NCBI GenBank assembly: GCA_044351045.1 | Contig: JBILGM010000051.1 | Location: 1 to 20,542 of the forward strand | Direction: 5' to 3' | DNA: 20,542 bases | DNA from: UBA6136 sp044351045 | GTDB lineage: Bacteria; Pseudomonadota; Gammaproteobacteria; Methylococcales; Methylococcaceae | In this document: piece after piece, positions 7,142 to 14,756 of the stretch | How positions within the stretch are numbered: the stretch's first letter is position 1 | How the letters are laid out: each line of letters starts with the position of its first letter | Made by a program: the position numbers and the translations under genes | The notes under the pieces: generated by a model | Databases searched by the model: none | What the model saw: the letters and a program-made list of their open reading frames with translations, nothing else | Told to the model about the DNA's origin: nothing

Positions 7142-8782
7142 ATGACCAGATACATTTTCATTACCGGCGGTGTGGTGTCTTCGCTGGGGAAGGGCATTGC
7201 CGCGTCGTCACTCGCAGCCATCCTCGAGGCCCGCGGCCTCAAGGTCACCCTGACCAAGCTCGACCCTTACATTAATGTCGATCCGGGCACCATGAGCCCG
7301 TTCCAGCATGGCGAAGTCTTCGTCACTGATGACGGCGCGGAGACTGATCTCGATCTGGGGCATTACGAGCGGTTTGTTCGCACCACCATGGGCAAGGTGA
7401 ACAACTGGACCACCGGACAAATCTACGAAAACGTTATCCGCAAGGAGCGTCAGGGCGAATATCTGGGCGCGACGGTCCAGGTGATCCCGCATATCACCGA
7501 CGAAATCAAGCGAGTCATCCGTCTCAGTGGCGAAGGCTACGATGTGGCTCTCATCGAAATCGGCGGCACCGTGGGCGACATCGAGTCCCAGCCCTTTCTG
7601 GAGGCCATTCGCCAGATGCGGGTCGAACTGGGTGACGAAAACAGCCTGTTCATCCACCTGACGCTGGTGCCTTACATCGGCACCGCCGGTGAGCTAAAAA
7701 CCAAGCCGACCCAGCATTCCGTCAAGGAACTGCGCACCATCGGCATACAGCCGGACATCCTGATCTGCCGCTCCGACCGGATGATTCCGGAAGCCGAACG
7801 CCGCAAGATCGCGTTGTTTACCAATGTCAGCGAAAAAGCCGTCATTACCGCCGTGGATGCCGACACCATTTACCGAATTCCGCTGCTGCTGCATGAGCAG
7901 GGCCTGGACGATATCGTGGTGCGCAAGCTTCAGCTGGAGGCGCCGGCCGCCAATCTCTCGGAATGGCGGGACGTAATCGACGGGCTGACCCACTTCGATC
8001 GTGAAGTAAATGTCGCCATGGTCGGCAAATACGCCAATCACACCGAGGCTTACAAATCCCTCTCCGAAGCCCTGACCCATGCAGGCATCAAGACGCGCAC
8101 CAAGGTCAATATTCGCTACTGCGATTCCGAAGATATCGGCGGCAACGCCAGTACCCTGCTGGCGGATGTGGATGCCATTCTTGTGCCCGGCGGTTTCGGC
8201 GAGCGCGGCGTCGAGGGCAAGATCAGCACCGTCCGCTATGCCCGCGAATCGGCGGTGCCGTATCTCGGCATCTGCCTCGGCATGCAGGTTGCGGTCATAG
8301 AATATGCCCGCAACGTGGCCGGACTGGCCGGCGCGCACAGCACTGAATTCCAGCCGAAGACGCCGCACCCGGTCATCGCCCTCATCACCGAGTGGCAGGA
8401 TGCCTCCGGTCAGGTCGAGCAACGTTCGGCAGAATCACAAATCGGTGGCAGCATGCGTCTGGGTGGCCAGCGGTGCAAACTGGCCCCTGATAGTCTGGCA
8501 CGCCGTGTCTATGGTGAGGACGTCGTCTCGGAACGTCATCGCCACCGGTATGAATTCAACAATCATTACCAGGCAAGCCTGGAAACGGCCGGGCTGAAAT
8601 TTTGCGGAGCCTCGCTCGATGGCAAACTGGTCGAGGCCATCGAAATTCCTGGACACCCCTGGTTTCTGGCCTGCCAGTTCCATCCGGAATTCACATCGAC
8701 CCCACGCCGGGGGCATCCCCTTTTCATAGGCTTCATCCAGGCCGCTCGCGAACACGCCCAACGGAGGCAAAACCACGCATGA
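7142..8782 (+). CDS. pyrG: CTP synthase (glutamine-hydrolysing)
   Basis: 546 residues; makes CTP from UTP, ATP and glutamine in the cytosol. The N-terminal synthetase domain opens with TRYIFITGGVVSSLGKG (P-loop-like), KLDPYINVDPGTMSP and GEVFVTDDGAETDLDLGHYE. The C-terminal class I glutaminase domain has the nucleophile C378 in LGICLGMQ and the H514/E516 pair in CQFHPEF, one residue off the E. coli numbering (C379, H515, E517). Full length. Start ATG 7142 gives the standard N-terminus. The stop overlaps the kdsA start as ATGA, so the two are co-translated, as in many gammaproteobacteria. Confidence 0.98.
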   Translation: MTRYIFITGGVVSSLGKGIAASSLAAILEARGLKVTLTKLDPYINVDPGTMSPFQHGEVFVTDDGAETDLDLGHYERFVRTTMGKVNNWTTGQIYENVIRKERQGEYLGATVQVIPHITDEIKRVIRLSGEGYDVALIEIGGTVGDIESQPFLEAIRQMRVELGDENSLFIHLTLVPYIGTAGELKTKPTQHSVKELRTIGIQPDILICRSDRMIPEAERRKIALFTNVSEKAVITAVDADTIYRIPLLLHEQGLDDIVVRKLQLEAPAANLSEWRDVIDGLTHFDREVNVAMVGKYANHTEAYKSLSEALTHAGIKTRTKVNIRYCDSEDIGGNASTLLADVDAILVPGGFGERGVEGKISTVRYARESAVPYLGICLGMQVAVIEYARNVAGLAGAHSTEFQPKTPHPVIALITEWQDASGQVEQRSAESQIGGSMRLGGQRCKLAPDSLARRVYGEDVVSERHRHRYEFNNHYQASLETAGLKFCGASLDGKLVEAIEIPGHPWFLACQFHPEFTSTPRRGHPLFIGFIQAAREHAQRRQNHA

Positions 8783-9600
8783 AACTTTGCGGCTTCGAGG
8801 TCGGCCTGGATCGACCGTTTTTTTTGATAGCCGGCCCTTGCGTCATAGAAAGTGAACAGCTTGCGCTCGATACCGCCGGTGCCCTCAAGGAGCTGACCGG
8901 CCAACTGGGCATCCCCTTCATTTACAAGTCCTCCTTCGACAAGGCCAATCGCTCGTCACACACCAGCTTTCGTGGCTTGGGCGTTGATGAGGGTTTGCGC
9001 ATACTGAGCCAGGTCAAGCAGTCCATCGGCGTTCCGGTGCTCACCGATGTGCATGAGGACACACCGCTGGACGAAGTTGCCGCCGTCGTTGATGTCATGC
9101 AGACCCCGGCGTTTCTCTGCCGGCAGACCAATTTCATCAACAGCGTTGCCGCCACCGGGGTTCCCGTCAACATCAAGAAAGGCCAGTTCCTGGCACCCTG
9201 GGACATGCAGAATGTGGTCGACAAGGCCCGCTCCACCGGCAACCAGCAGATCATGGTCTGCGAACGCGGTGTCTCGTTTGGCTACAACAACCTAGTGTCC
9301 GACATGCGCTCGCTGGTCATCATGCGCGAGACCGGCTGCCCCGTTGTCTATGATGCGACCCACTCGGTCCAGCTCCCAGGTGGTCAGGGCAGCTGCTCCG
9401 GCGGTCAACGCGAATTCATCCCTGCCTTGGCACGGGCGGCCCTCGCCGTCGGCATCTCGGGCTTGTTCATGGAAACTCATCCCGAACCGGACAAGGCGCT
9501 CAGCGATGGTCCCAATTCCTGGCCTCTGGCCCGCATGCGCGAATTGCTGGAAACCCTCTCCGCAATAGACCGGACCGTCAAGGCCCATCCGCTTTACTGA
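8779..9600 (+). CDS. kdsA: 3-deoxy-8-phosphooctulonate (KDO-8-P) synthase, metal-dependent type
   Basis: 273 residues; condenses phosphoenolpyruvate with arabinose 5-phosphate for the KDO of lipopolysaccharide. Motifs in order: LIAGPCVIESE (17-27), KSSFDKANRSS, CRQTNF, NIKKGQFLAPWDM, DATHSVQLPGG and ETHPEPDKALSDGPNS. C21 sits where E. coli KdsA has N26. A cysteine there marks the class II (metal-dependent) enzymes such as that of Aquifex, which use this Cys with a His, Glu and Asp as metal ligands; THS, ETHP and SDG supply candidates. ATG 8779 overlaps the pyrG stop (ATGA) and has GGAGG at 8763-8767. The longer in-frame ORF upstream is pyrG sequence in another frame. Confidence 0.96.
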   Translation: MKLCGFEVGLDRPFFLIAGPCVIESEQLALDTAGALKELTGQLGIPFIYKSSFDKANRSSHTSFRGLGVDEGLRILSQVKQSIGVPVLTDVHEDTPLDEVAAVVDVMQTPAFLCRQTNFINSVAATGVPVNIKKGQFLAPWDMQNVVDKARSTGNQQIMVCERGVSFGYNNLVSDMRSLVIMRETGCPVVYDATHSVQLPGGQGSCSGGQREFIPALARAALAVGISGLFMETHPEPDKALSDGPNSWPLARMRELLETLSAIDRTVKAHPLY

Positions 9601-9646
9601 TTTCACCCTTACTAGACCCATCCACGATCACAGGAGATCAAGCAAT

Positions 9647-10930
9647 ATGAGCAAAATCGTCGACGTCAAGGCACTCGAAGTGCTGGACTCACGCGGCAAC
9701 CCCACGGTTGCAGTCGATGTCATCCTCGAATCCGGCGCCGTCGGCACCGCCATGGTTCCCTCCGGAGCCTCCACCGGCTCCCGTGAAGCCATTGAACTGC
9801 GTGACGGCGACAAAGCCCGTTATCTCGGCAAGGGCGTTACCAAGGCCGTCGCCAACGTGAACGGCGAGCTGCGTTCCGCTGTCATCGGCCTGGACGCCAA
9901 TGATCAGAAAGCGCTGGATGCCAAAATGATTTCGCTGGATGGCACCGACAACAAAGGCCGCCTTGGCGCCAACGCTATTTTGGGTGTATCACTGGCTGCA
10001 GCCCGGGCCGCCGCCCAGGAAGCCGGCAAGCCGCTGTATGCCTATCTGAACGACAGCGGCGAATACCTGCTGCCGGTGCCGATGATGAACATCATCAACG
10101 GCGGTGCACATGCCGACAACAGCGTCGACATGCAGGAATTCATGATTCTGCCCGTAGGTGCCCCCAACTTCCGCGAAGCCATCCGTTATGGCACCGAAGT
10201 GTTCCATGCCTTGAAAAAGGTGCTGCATGACCGTGGCATGGCGACCGGCGTGGGCGACGAAGGCGGTTTTGCCCCCAACCTGCCCTCCAACGAATCGGCC
10301 ATCGAAGTCATTCTTGAAGCCATCAAGAATGCCGGTTATGTCGCTGGCAAGGACATCTTCCTGGGGCTCGACGTCGCCAGCTCCGAGTTCTACAAGGACG
10401 GCAAATACCACCTTGAATCCGAAGGTAAGGAATTCACCTCTGAGGAATTCGTTGACTATCTGGCCGCCTGGGTCGACAAGTACCCGATCATCTCCATCGA
10501 GGACGGCCTGGCCGAGGGCGACTGGCACGGCTGGGGCATCATGACCGACAAGCTGGGCAACAAAATCCAGATCGTCGGTGACGACCTGTTCGTGACCAAC
10601 CCGTCCATTCTGAAGAAGGGCATCGAAGCCAAGGTGGCCAACTCCATCCTGATCAAAGTCAACCAGATCGGCTCCCTGACCGAGACGCTCGAAGCCATCG
10701 ACATGGCCCATGCTGCAGACTACACCACGGTCATGTCACACCGCTCCGGCGAAACCGAGGACTCCACCATCGCCGATCTGGCCGTGGCTACCCGTTCCGG
10801 TCAGATCAAGACCGGCTCCCTGAGTCGCTCCGATCGTATCGCCAAGTACAACCGTCTGCTCAAGATCGAGGCGGAACTCGGCGACAAGGCCACCTACGCC
10901 GGTAAGAGCGCTTTCAAACGCGCTTTCTGA
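9647..10930 (+). CDS. eno: Enolase
   Basis: 427 residues; interconverts 2-phosphoglycerate and phosphoenolpyruvate, and in gammaproteobacteria can also sit on RNase E. LDSRGNPTV (13-21), the mobile loop SGASTG (39-44), GGAHADN, GVGDEGGFAP with the catalytic Glu, SIEDGLAEGDW with metal-binding acidic residues, GDDLFVTN, and the signature ILIKVNQIGSLTET with the catalytic Lys are all present. AGGAG lies 10 bases before ATG 9647. The start is 46 bp after kdsA, and the gene supplies the PEP that kdsA consumes. Strong codon bias (GGC, AAG, CTG) fits high expression. Confidence 0.98.
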   Translation: MSKIVDVKALEVLDSRGNPTVAVDVILESGAVGTAMVPSGASTGSREAIELRDGDKARYLGKGVTKAVANVNGELRSAVIGLDANDQKALDAKMISLDGTDNKGRLGANAILGVSLAAARAAAQEAGKPLYAYLNDSGEYLLPVPMMNIINGGAHADNSVDMQEFMILPVGAPNFREAIRYGTEVFHALKKVLHDRGMATGVGDEGGFAPNLPSNESAIEVILEAIKNAGYVAGKDIFLGLDVASSEFYKDGKYHLESEGKEFTSEEFVDYLAAWVDKYPIISIEDGLAEGDWHGWGIMTDKLGNKIQIVGDDLFVTNPSILKKGIEAKVANSILIKVNQIGSLTETLEAIDMAHAADYTTVMSHRSGETEDSTIADLAVATRSGQIKTGSLSRSDRIAKYNRLLKIEAELGDKATYAGKSAFKRAF

Positions 10931-10954
10931 TCCGGGTTCAAGGTCAAGTCAACT

Positions 10955-11380
10955 GTGTATAAGCTGATCGCCTTTCTGCTTGTGCTGATCGCTGGCCTCC
11001 AGTACCGACTCTGGCTGGGGGATGGTGGCATTCGCGAATTTCGGGAAACCAACCAGCGAATCGCGGAACTCAAGCAGGAGGCCGAACAGCGGGCCATACG
11101 TAATTCGGCGGTAGCGGCGGATGTAAAGGACTTAAAAGATGGCGAGGAAGCAATCGAGGAACGTGCCCGCCATGAATTGGGCATGATCAAGTCGGGTGAA
11201 ACCTTCGTTCAGATTTACGATGAAGTCGAGCGAAAATCGCAAAAACCCGTTACCGATGTTTCCGCCAATATAACCAATGAACCCAAATCGTCACGCCCAC
11301 CCAAAAGTCTGAATTCCAAGGCTAATAAACCGACTGTAAAACCACCCACCTCGGCAGAGACCCGCAACAAATCCCGCTGA
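10955..11380 (+). CDS. ftsB: Cell division protein FtsB with extended C-terminal tail
   Basis: 141 residues. A short cytosolic start and one membrane helix (about 3-16) are followed by LQYRLWLGDGG (15-25), a periplasmic coiled coil (27-70) and ARHELGMIKSGETF (71-84). This is the typical FtsB/DivIC order; the protein bridges FtsL and FtsQ in the divisome. E. coli FtsB has 103 residues. Here a Lys/Pro/Ser-rich tail of about 50 residues (from 92) follows, low in complexity and probably disordered. The start is GTG 10955, 24 bp after eno; no ATG would keep the membrane helix. The eno-ftsB-ispD order is typical of gammaproteobacteria. Confidence 0.93.
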   Translation: MYKLIAFLLVLIAGLQYRLWLGDGGIREFRETNQRIAELKQEAEQRAIRNSAVAADVKDLKDGEEAIEERARHELGMIKSGETFVQIYDEVERKSQKPVTDVSANITNEPKSSRPPKSLNSKANKPTVKPPTSAETRNKSR

Positions 11381-11446
11381 TGGTTGACGATCCGACCACT
11401 GACAGTCACAACGCATCGGCTCGAATTACCAAATGAGTACTTAGCG

Positions 11447-11462
11447 ATGAGGAATACCTCAT
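11447..11462 (+). promoter_or_regulatory. Hairpin covering the ispD ribosome site and start
   Basis: ATGAGG (11447-11452), loop AATA, CCTCAT (11457-11462): a perfect six-pair stem. Its left arm contains the likely Shine-Dalgarno GAGG, and its right arm includes the first two bases of the ispD ATG (11461). If it forms in the mRNA it would hide the ribosome site. The same bases encode a five-codon ORF (MRNTS) whose TGA overlaps the ispD ATG. Structure is seen; function is inferred. Confidence 0.45.
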
Positions 11463-12159
11463 GAGCCTCGCCTTCTGGGCCATTGTCCCTGCCGCTGGCG
11501 TCGGCAAGCGCATGGGCAGGGAAGTACCCAAGCAATATCTTGAAGTCGGTGGCAAGCCGGTCCTTCAGCACACGTTGGAACGACTGCTGTCGGTGGAAAC
11601 CATCGCCGGCATCAATGTCGCCCTGGGCGCGGACGATGGCTACTGGCCTGACCTGCCCTTTAGTGATCATCCGCGTATCCGCGCCGTGCCCGGTGGCCGC
11701 GAGCGGGCGGATTCGGTCTATTCCGCCCTGCTGCATTTCGAGGATCAGGCAAAGCCCGATGACTGGGTGCTGGTGCATGATGCCGCACGGCTCTGCATCA
11801 CTCGCAGCGATGTACTCAAACTGATCAAAACCTTAAAGGATGACCCCGTGGGCGGCATTCTCGCGCTGCCAGTCAGCGACACCTTGAAAAACGTGGAAGA
11901 TCACTCCATCGCCGGCACCCCCGATCGCCGGCATGTCTGGCGCGCACTGACCCCACAAATGTTCCGCTATGGCCTGCTCAAAAAGGCCCTGTTCGATGCC
12001 GCCGAGCAGGACCGTCTGGTCACGGATGAGTCCAGCGCATTGGAACTGGCTGGCTACCGCCCCCGCATCGTCGAGGGACGACCGGACAATCTCAAAATCA
12101 CTCGGCCGCAAGATTTGCCTCTGGCGGCCTTTTATCTGGAGCAACAATGTTACGAATAG
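11461..12159 (+). CDS. ispD: 2-C-methyl-D-erythritol 4-phosphate cytidylyltransferase
   Basis: 232 residues; third step of the MEP isoprenoid pathway, transferring CMP from CTP to methylerythritol phosphate. The nucleotide-binding signature PAAGVGKRMG (10-19) with PKQYL (23-27), GGRERADSV, the conserved VHDAAR and the C-terminal EGRPDNLKITRPQDL are intact. Starts 80 bp after ftsB with GAGG eight bases upstream, inside a hairpin. The last 13 bp overlap ispF, which supports co-translation. The CTP substrate comes from the PyrG reaction encoded upstream. Confidence 0.97.
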   Translation: MSLAFWAIVPAAGVGKRMGREVPKQYLEVGGKPVLQHTLERLLSVETIAGINVALGADDGYWPDLPFSDHPRIRAVPGGRERADSVYSALLHFEDQAKPDDWVLVHDAARLCITRSDVLKLIKTLKDDPVGGILALPVSDTLKNVEDHSIAGTPDRRHVWRALTPQMFRYGLLKKALFDAAEQDRLVTDESSALELAGYRPRIVEGRPDNLKITRPQDLPLAAFYLEQQCYE

Positions 12160-12623
12160 GACAAGGTTACGACGCGCATCGATTTACCGCAGGTGGCCAA
12201 CTGGTCCTGGGTGGGGTTCCCGTCGAGTATGAAAAAAGCCTCGCTGCCCATTCCGATGGGGATGTGGCCCTGCACGCGCTATGCGATGCGCTGCTGGGCG
12301 CCGCCGCCATGGGCGATATTGGCCGGCACTTCCCCGATACCGATCAAAACTTCAAGGGCATCGACAGCCGCATTCTGTTGCGCAATGTCTGCGCCAAATT
12401 GACGGCGCAGGGCTTTTCCGTGGGCAACGTCGATGTCACCATCGTCGCCCAGCAACCCAAACTCGCACCCTACATCGATCGCATGCGGGCCACCATTGCA
12501 ACCGACCTGCAGATAGAAATCGACGCCGTCAACGTCAAGGCCACCACCACCGAGGGCATGGGCTTCGAAGGCCGGGGCGAAGGCATCTCCTCCTACGCCG
12601 TGGCAATTCTCGACAAAGCCTGA
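12147..12623 (+). CDS. ispF: 2-C-methyl-D-erythritol 2,4-cyclodiphosphate synthase
   Basis: 158 residues, the usual length. Catalyses the ring-closing fifth step of the MEP pathway as a homotrimer. D9 and H11 in GYDAHRF and H43 in DGDVALHALCDALLGA align with the E. coli zinc ligands D8, H10 and H42. KATTTEGMGFEGRGEGI near the C-terminus binds the CDP moiety. ATG 12147 lies inside the end of ispD, and truD follows after six bases. ispD and ispF act two steps apart (IspE comes between), so the pairing is operonic rather than a fused step. Confidence 0.97.
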   Translation: MLRIGQGYDAHRFTAGGQLVLGGVPVEYEKSLAAHSDGDVALHALCDALLGAAAMGDIGRHFPDTDQNFKGIDSRILLRNVCAKLTAQGFSVGNVDVTIVAQQPKLAPYIDRMRATIATDLQIEIDAVNVKATTTEGMGFEGRGEGISSYAVAILDKA

Positions 12624-12629
12624 TCCGTC

Positions 12630-13670
12630 ATGAGCGATCCCACGGCCCGGTTGCCACATGCCCTGGGTGGCCCCGTGGGCCGGGGGACCATCAAGCTCAC
12701 GCCCGAAGATTTTGTGGTCGAGGAAATCCTCGGGTTTGAACTCTCTGGCGAAGGGGAACATGTCTTTCTGCGCATCGAAAAGCGCGGTGAAAATACCGAC
12801 TACGTGGCTCGTCAGCTTGGTCGTTTTGCCGGCGTACCGGTCCACAATGTCAGCTATGCCGGCCTGAAGGATCGTCATGGCCGGACTCTCCAATGGTTCA
12901 GTATCCAGTTGCCCGGCCAGAGCGGGCCAGACTGGTCGGGACTGAACTCCGACACGATTCGGGTGCTGGACGTCATGCGCAACGCCCGAAAATTGAGAAA
13001 AGGCGCGGCGAATGGAAACCGGTTCGAACTGACCATGCGCGACCTCACCGCCACCCCGGAGTCGCTCGAGAACCGACTGGCCGACATTGCCCGGCAAGGG
13101 GTACCCAATTATTTTGGGCCGCAACGATTCGGCCATGATGGCCAGAACATCGAGCAGGCGAAAGCCTTGTTTGCCGAACCCGGGCACCGCATCGACCCCT
13201 ATAAACGGGGCCTCTATCTGTCGGCAGCCCGCTCCGAAATCTTTAATCGAATCCTGGGCGAACGGGTCAGCGCTAACCAATGGGACCGCGCCATTTCTGG
13301 CGACGTCTTCATGTTCTCCGACTCCAAAAGCTTCTTCAAACCAGAGGCACTCGACGCCGAGATCCTGCAGCGGGTCAGTGATCATGCGATCCATCCCAGC
13401 GGGGTTCTCTGGGGCCATGCCCCTTCATCAGCCACTGATGAGGCCTTAGAGATAGAAAACCACGTCACGGCACAACTGTCCGAACTAGCATCCGGTCTAG
13501 CGGCCTCAGGGATGGACACCGCGCGTCGCCCTTTTCGGCTTTGCCCGAAAGATCTGACCTGGGAGTTTCCCGATCCCGCCACCCTGCGGCTCTGTTTTAC
13601 CCTGCCATCCGGAGCCTATGCCACGACGGTACTGAGAGAGCTGGTGGCCATGGACGCTTTGGATGTCTGA
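12630..13670 (+). CDS. truD: tRNA pseudouridine(13) synthase
   Basis: 346 residues; converts U13 to pseudouridine in some tRNAs. The catalytic aspartate is D81 in YAGLKDRHG. The substrate-contact motif PNYFGPQRFGHDGQN and the C-terminal catalytic-domain segment LPSGAYATTVLRELV are present around the inserted TRUD-specific domain. Length and order match E. coli TruD (349 residues). ATG 12630 is six bases after ispF. In E. coli surE, pcm, nlpD and rpoS follow; here a CBS protein gene follows instead. The long opposite-strand ORF (12279-13418) is a shadow. Confidence 0.96.
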   Translation: MSDPTARLPHALGGPVGRGTIKLTPEDFVVEEILGFELSGEGEHVFLRIEKRGENTDYVARQLGRFAGVPVHNVSYAGLKDRHGRTLQWFSIQLPGQSGPDWSGLNSDTIRVLDVMRNARKLRKGAANGNRFELTMRDLTATPESLENRLADIARQGVPNYFGPQRFGHDGQNIEQAKALFAEPGHRIDPYKRGLYLSAARSEIFNRILGERVSANQWDRAISGDVFMFSDSKSFFKPEALDAEILQRVSDHAIHPSGVLWGHAPSSATDEALEIENHVTAQLSELASGLAASGMDTARRPFRLCPKDLTWEFPDPATLRLCFTLPSGAYATTVLRELVAMDALDV

Positions 13671-13682
13671 AACGCGCGGGTT

Positions 13683-13700
13683 TGGGTTATCTTTAACCCA
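13683..13700 (+). terminator. Stem-loop after truD, possible weak terminator
   Basis: TGGGTTA (13683-13689), loop TCTT, TAACCCA (13694-13700): a perfect seven-pair stem 13 bases after the truD stop. Only TCTT follows instead of a long U-run, so it would be a weak or partial intrinsic terminator. It marks the likely boundary between the ispD-truD transcript and the CBS gene. Confidence 0.35.
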
Positions 13701-13736
13701 TCTTGCCCTGCACCATTCACTGGCCGGAATTTGCTC

Positions 13737-14189
13737 ATGACCATCGGACTGATCTGCAACCGCGATATCGTTATCGCCCGACCGCATGAATCGCTTCATC
13801 GCGTTGCCCAACTGATGCGCGAACATCACGTCGGCAGTGTCGTCATCGTCAAGGATGCACCGGCCGGAGTCATGCCGATTGGCGTCCTGACCGATCGCGA
13901 TCTGGTGGTTGAAGTGCTGGCCACCCATCTGGACCCCCAGTCCGTCAATGTGGGCGACATCATGAGCCATGAACTAGTCACCGCCCAAGAGAATGACGGC
14001 ATCTGGATCACCATCAAGCGCATGCGCAGCCAGGGGATCCGCCGGATGCCCGTCTTGAATGAGCAAGGCCTGCTGATAGGCATCATCAGTGTCGATGACC
14101 TGATGGAGCTGCTCGCCGGAGAGTTCAATGATCTGGTCAAACTGAACGCTCGGGAAAAGGAACGCGAAATTACCCAACGCAACGGATAA
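13737..14189 (+). CDS. Two-CBS-domain protein
   Basis: 150 residues made almost only of a CBS pair: the first about 5-62 (HHVGSVVIV, IGVLTDRDLV) and the second about 75-130 (VGDIMSHELVTA, IRRMPVLNEQGLLIGIISVDDL), then a charged helical tail. CBS pairs bind adenosine ligands (AMP, ATP, SAM) and act as energy or ionic sensors. With no partner domain, this protein must act in trans on something unidentified. ATG 13737 is preferred to the TTG six bases earlier; GGAA lies about ten bases upstream. The arsC-like gene follows after four bases, so the two are probably co-transcribed. Confidence 0.9.
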   Translation: MTIGLICNRDIVIARPHESLHRVAQLMREHHVGSVVIVKDAPAGVMPIGVLTDRDLVVEVLATHLDPQSVNVGDIMSHELVTAQENDGIWITIKRMRSQGIRRMPVLNEQGLLIGIISVDDLMELLAGEFNDLVKLNAREKEREITQRNG

Positions 14190-14193
14190 GCCC

Positions 14194-14541
14194 ATGTCTG
14201 TGACCCTCTACCACAACCCCCGCTGCAGCAAATCCCGACAAACCCTGGAACTGCTCCGCAACCAGGGCGCAGAACCCGAGGTTATCGAATATCTTAAAAC
14301 CCCGCCCGATGCGGCCCAGCTGGACGACATCCTCCAGCGGCTGGGCATAGAGCCGAGGGCGTTGATGCGAAAGACCGAAGCCGTTTATCGCGAGGCCGGT
14401 CTGGATGATCCCGGCATTGACCGGGACGCACTGATTGCCGCCATGGTGGCCCATCCCATTCTGATAGAGCGCCCTATCGTGCTGGCCAACGGCAAAGCCG
14501 CCATCGGCCGACCGCCGGAAAACGTGCTGTCCATAGTCTGA
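14194..14541 (+). CDS. arsC: ArsC/YfgD-family reductase
   Basis: 115 residues of the glutaredoxin-linked arsenate reductase superfamily. C11 in YHNPRCSKSRQTLELL is the catalytic cysteine. LMRKTEAVYREAGL and HPILIERPIVLANGKAAIGRPPENVL carry the conserved arginines. The sequence is closer to E. coli YfgD, a chromosomal paralogue of uncertain function, than to plasmid ArsC, and no arsB, arsR or acr3 lies nearby. Arsenate resistance should therefore not be assumed, although automated annotation will call it arsC. It lies four bases after the CBS gene. Confidence 0.9.
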   Translation: MSVTLYHNPRCSKSRQTLELLRNQGAEPEVIEYLKTPPDAAQLDDILQRLGIEPRALMRKTEAVYREAGLDDPGIDRDALIAAMVAHPILIERPIVLANGKAAIGRPPENVLSIV

Positions 14542-14547
14542 AGGCAA

Positions 14548-14692
14548 CCTCTAAAACTATCTATTCACGCCCTTGGACTGTGCTCAGGAGGGCCTTCGAA
14601 GGCTTCAGCAAGAACGGATAGTTTGTTGTTTTATATAGAACACCGATCGCGTTGAGCTTGTCGAAATGCGATTTTTAGAAGCTCACTGAAAC
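14548..14692 (+). repeat. Dispersed intergenic repeat, copy 2 (MITE/REP-like)
   Basis: Diverged second copy of the element at 36-181, same orientation. The left end CCTCTAAAAC (14548-14557) is an imperfect inverted repeat of TTTTTAGAAG (14672-14681). The central GCCTTCGAAGGC is a perfect 12 bp palindrome here. The inner hairpin pairs ATCGC (14646-14650) with GCGAT (14668-14672), extended inward by a T-A and a G-T pair that correspond to C-G and A-T in copy 1. The element begins six bases after the arsC-like stop and ends about 65 bp before wrbA. Confidence 0.75.
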
Positions 14693-14756
14693 CTGACCAC
14701 CTGATCCCAACCGAGGACTCGGCTCAACCGCCCTCGTTGAACAACCCAAACTTAAC

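Noticed and set aside
8602..8778. N-terminal extension of KdsA by 59 residues
   Set aside because: The extension is pyrG in another frame. ATG 8779 gives the standard N-terminus and has GGAGG upstream.
12279..13418. 379-codon open frame on the - strand across ispF and truD
   Set aside because: Antisense shadow of two well-supported genes, with no family features.
14194..14541. Arsenic-resistance locus
   Set aside because: Only one ArsC-superfamily protein, closer to YfgD, with no regulator or efflux gene beside it.
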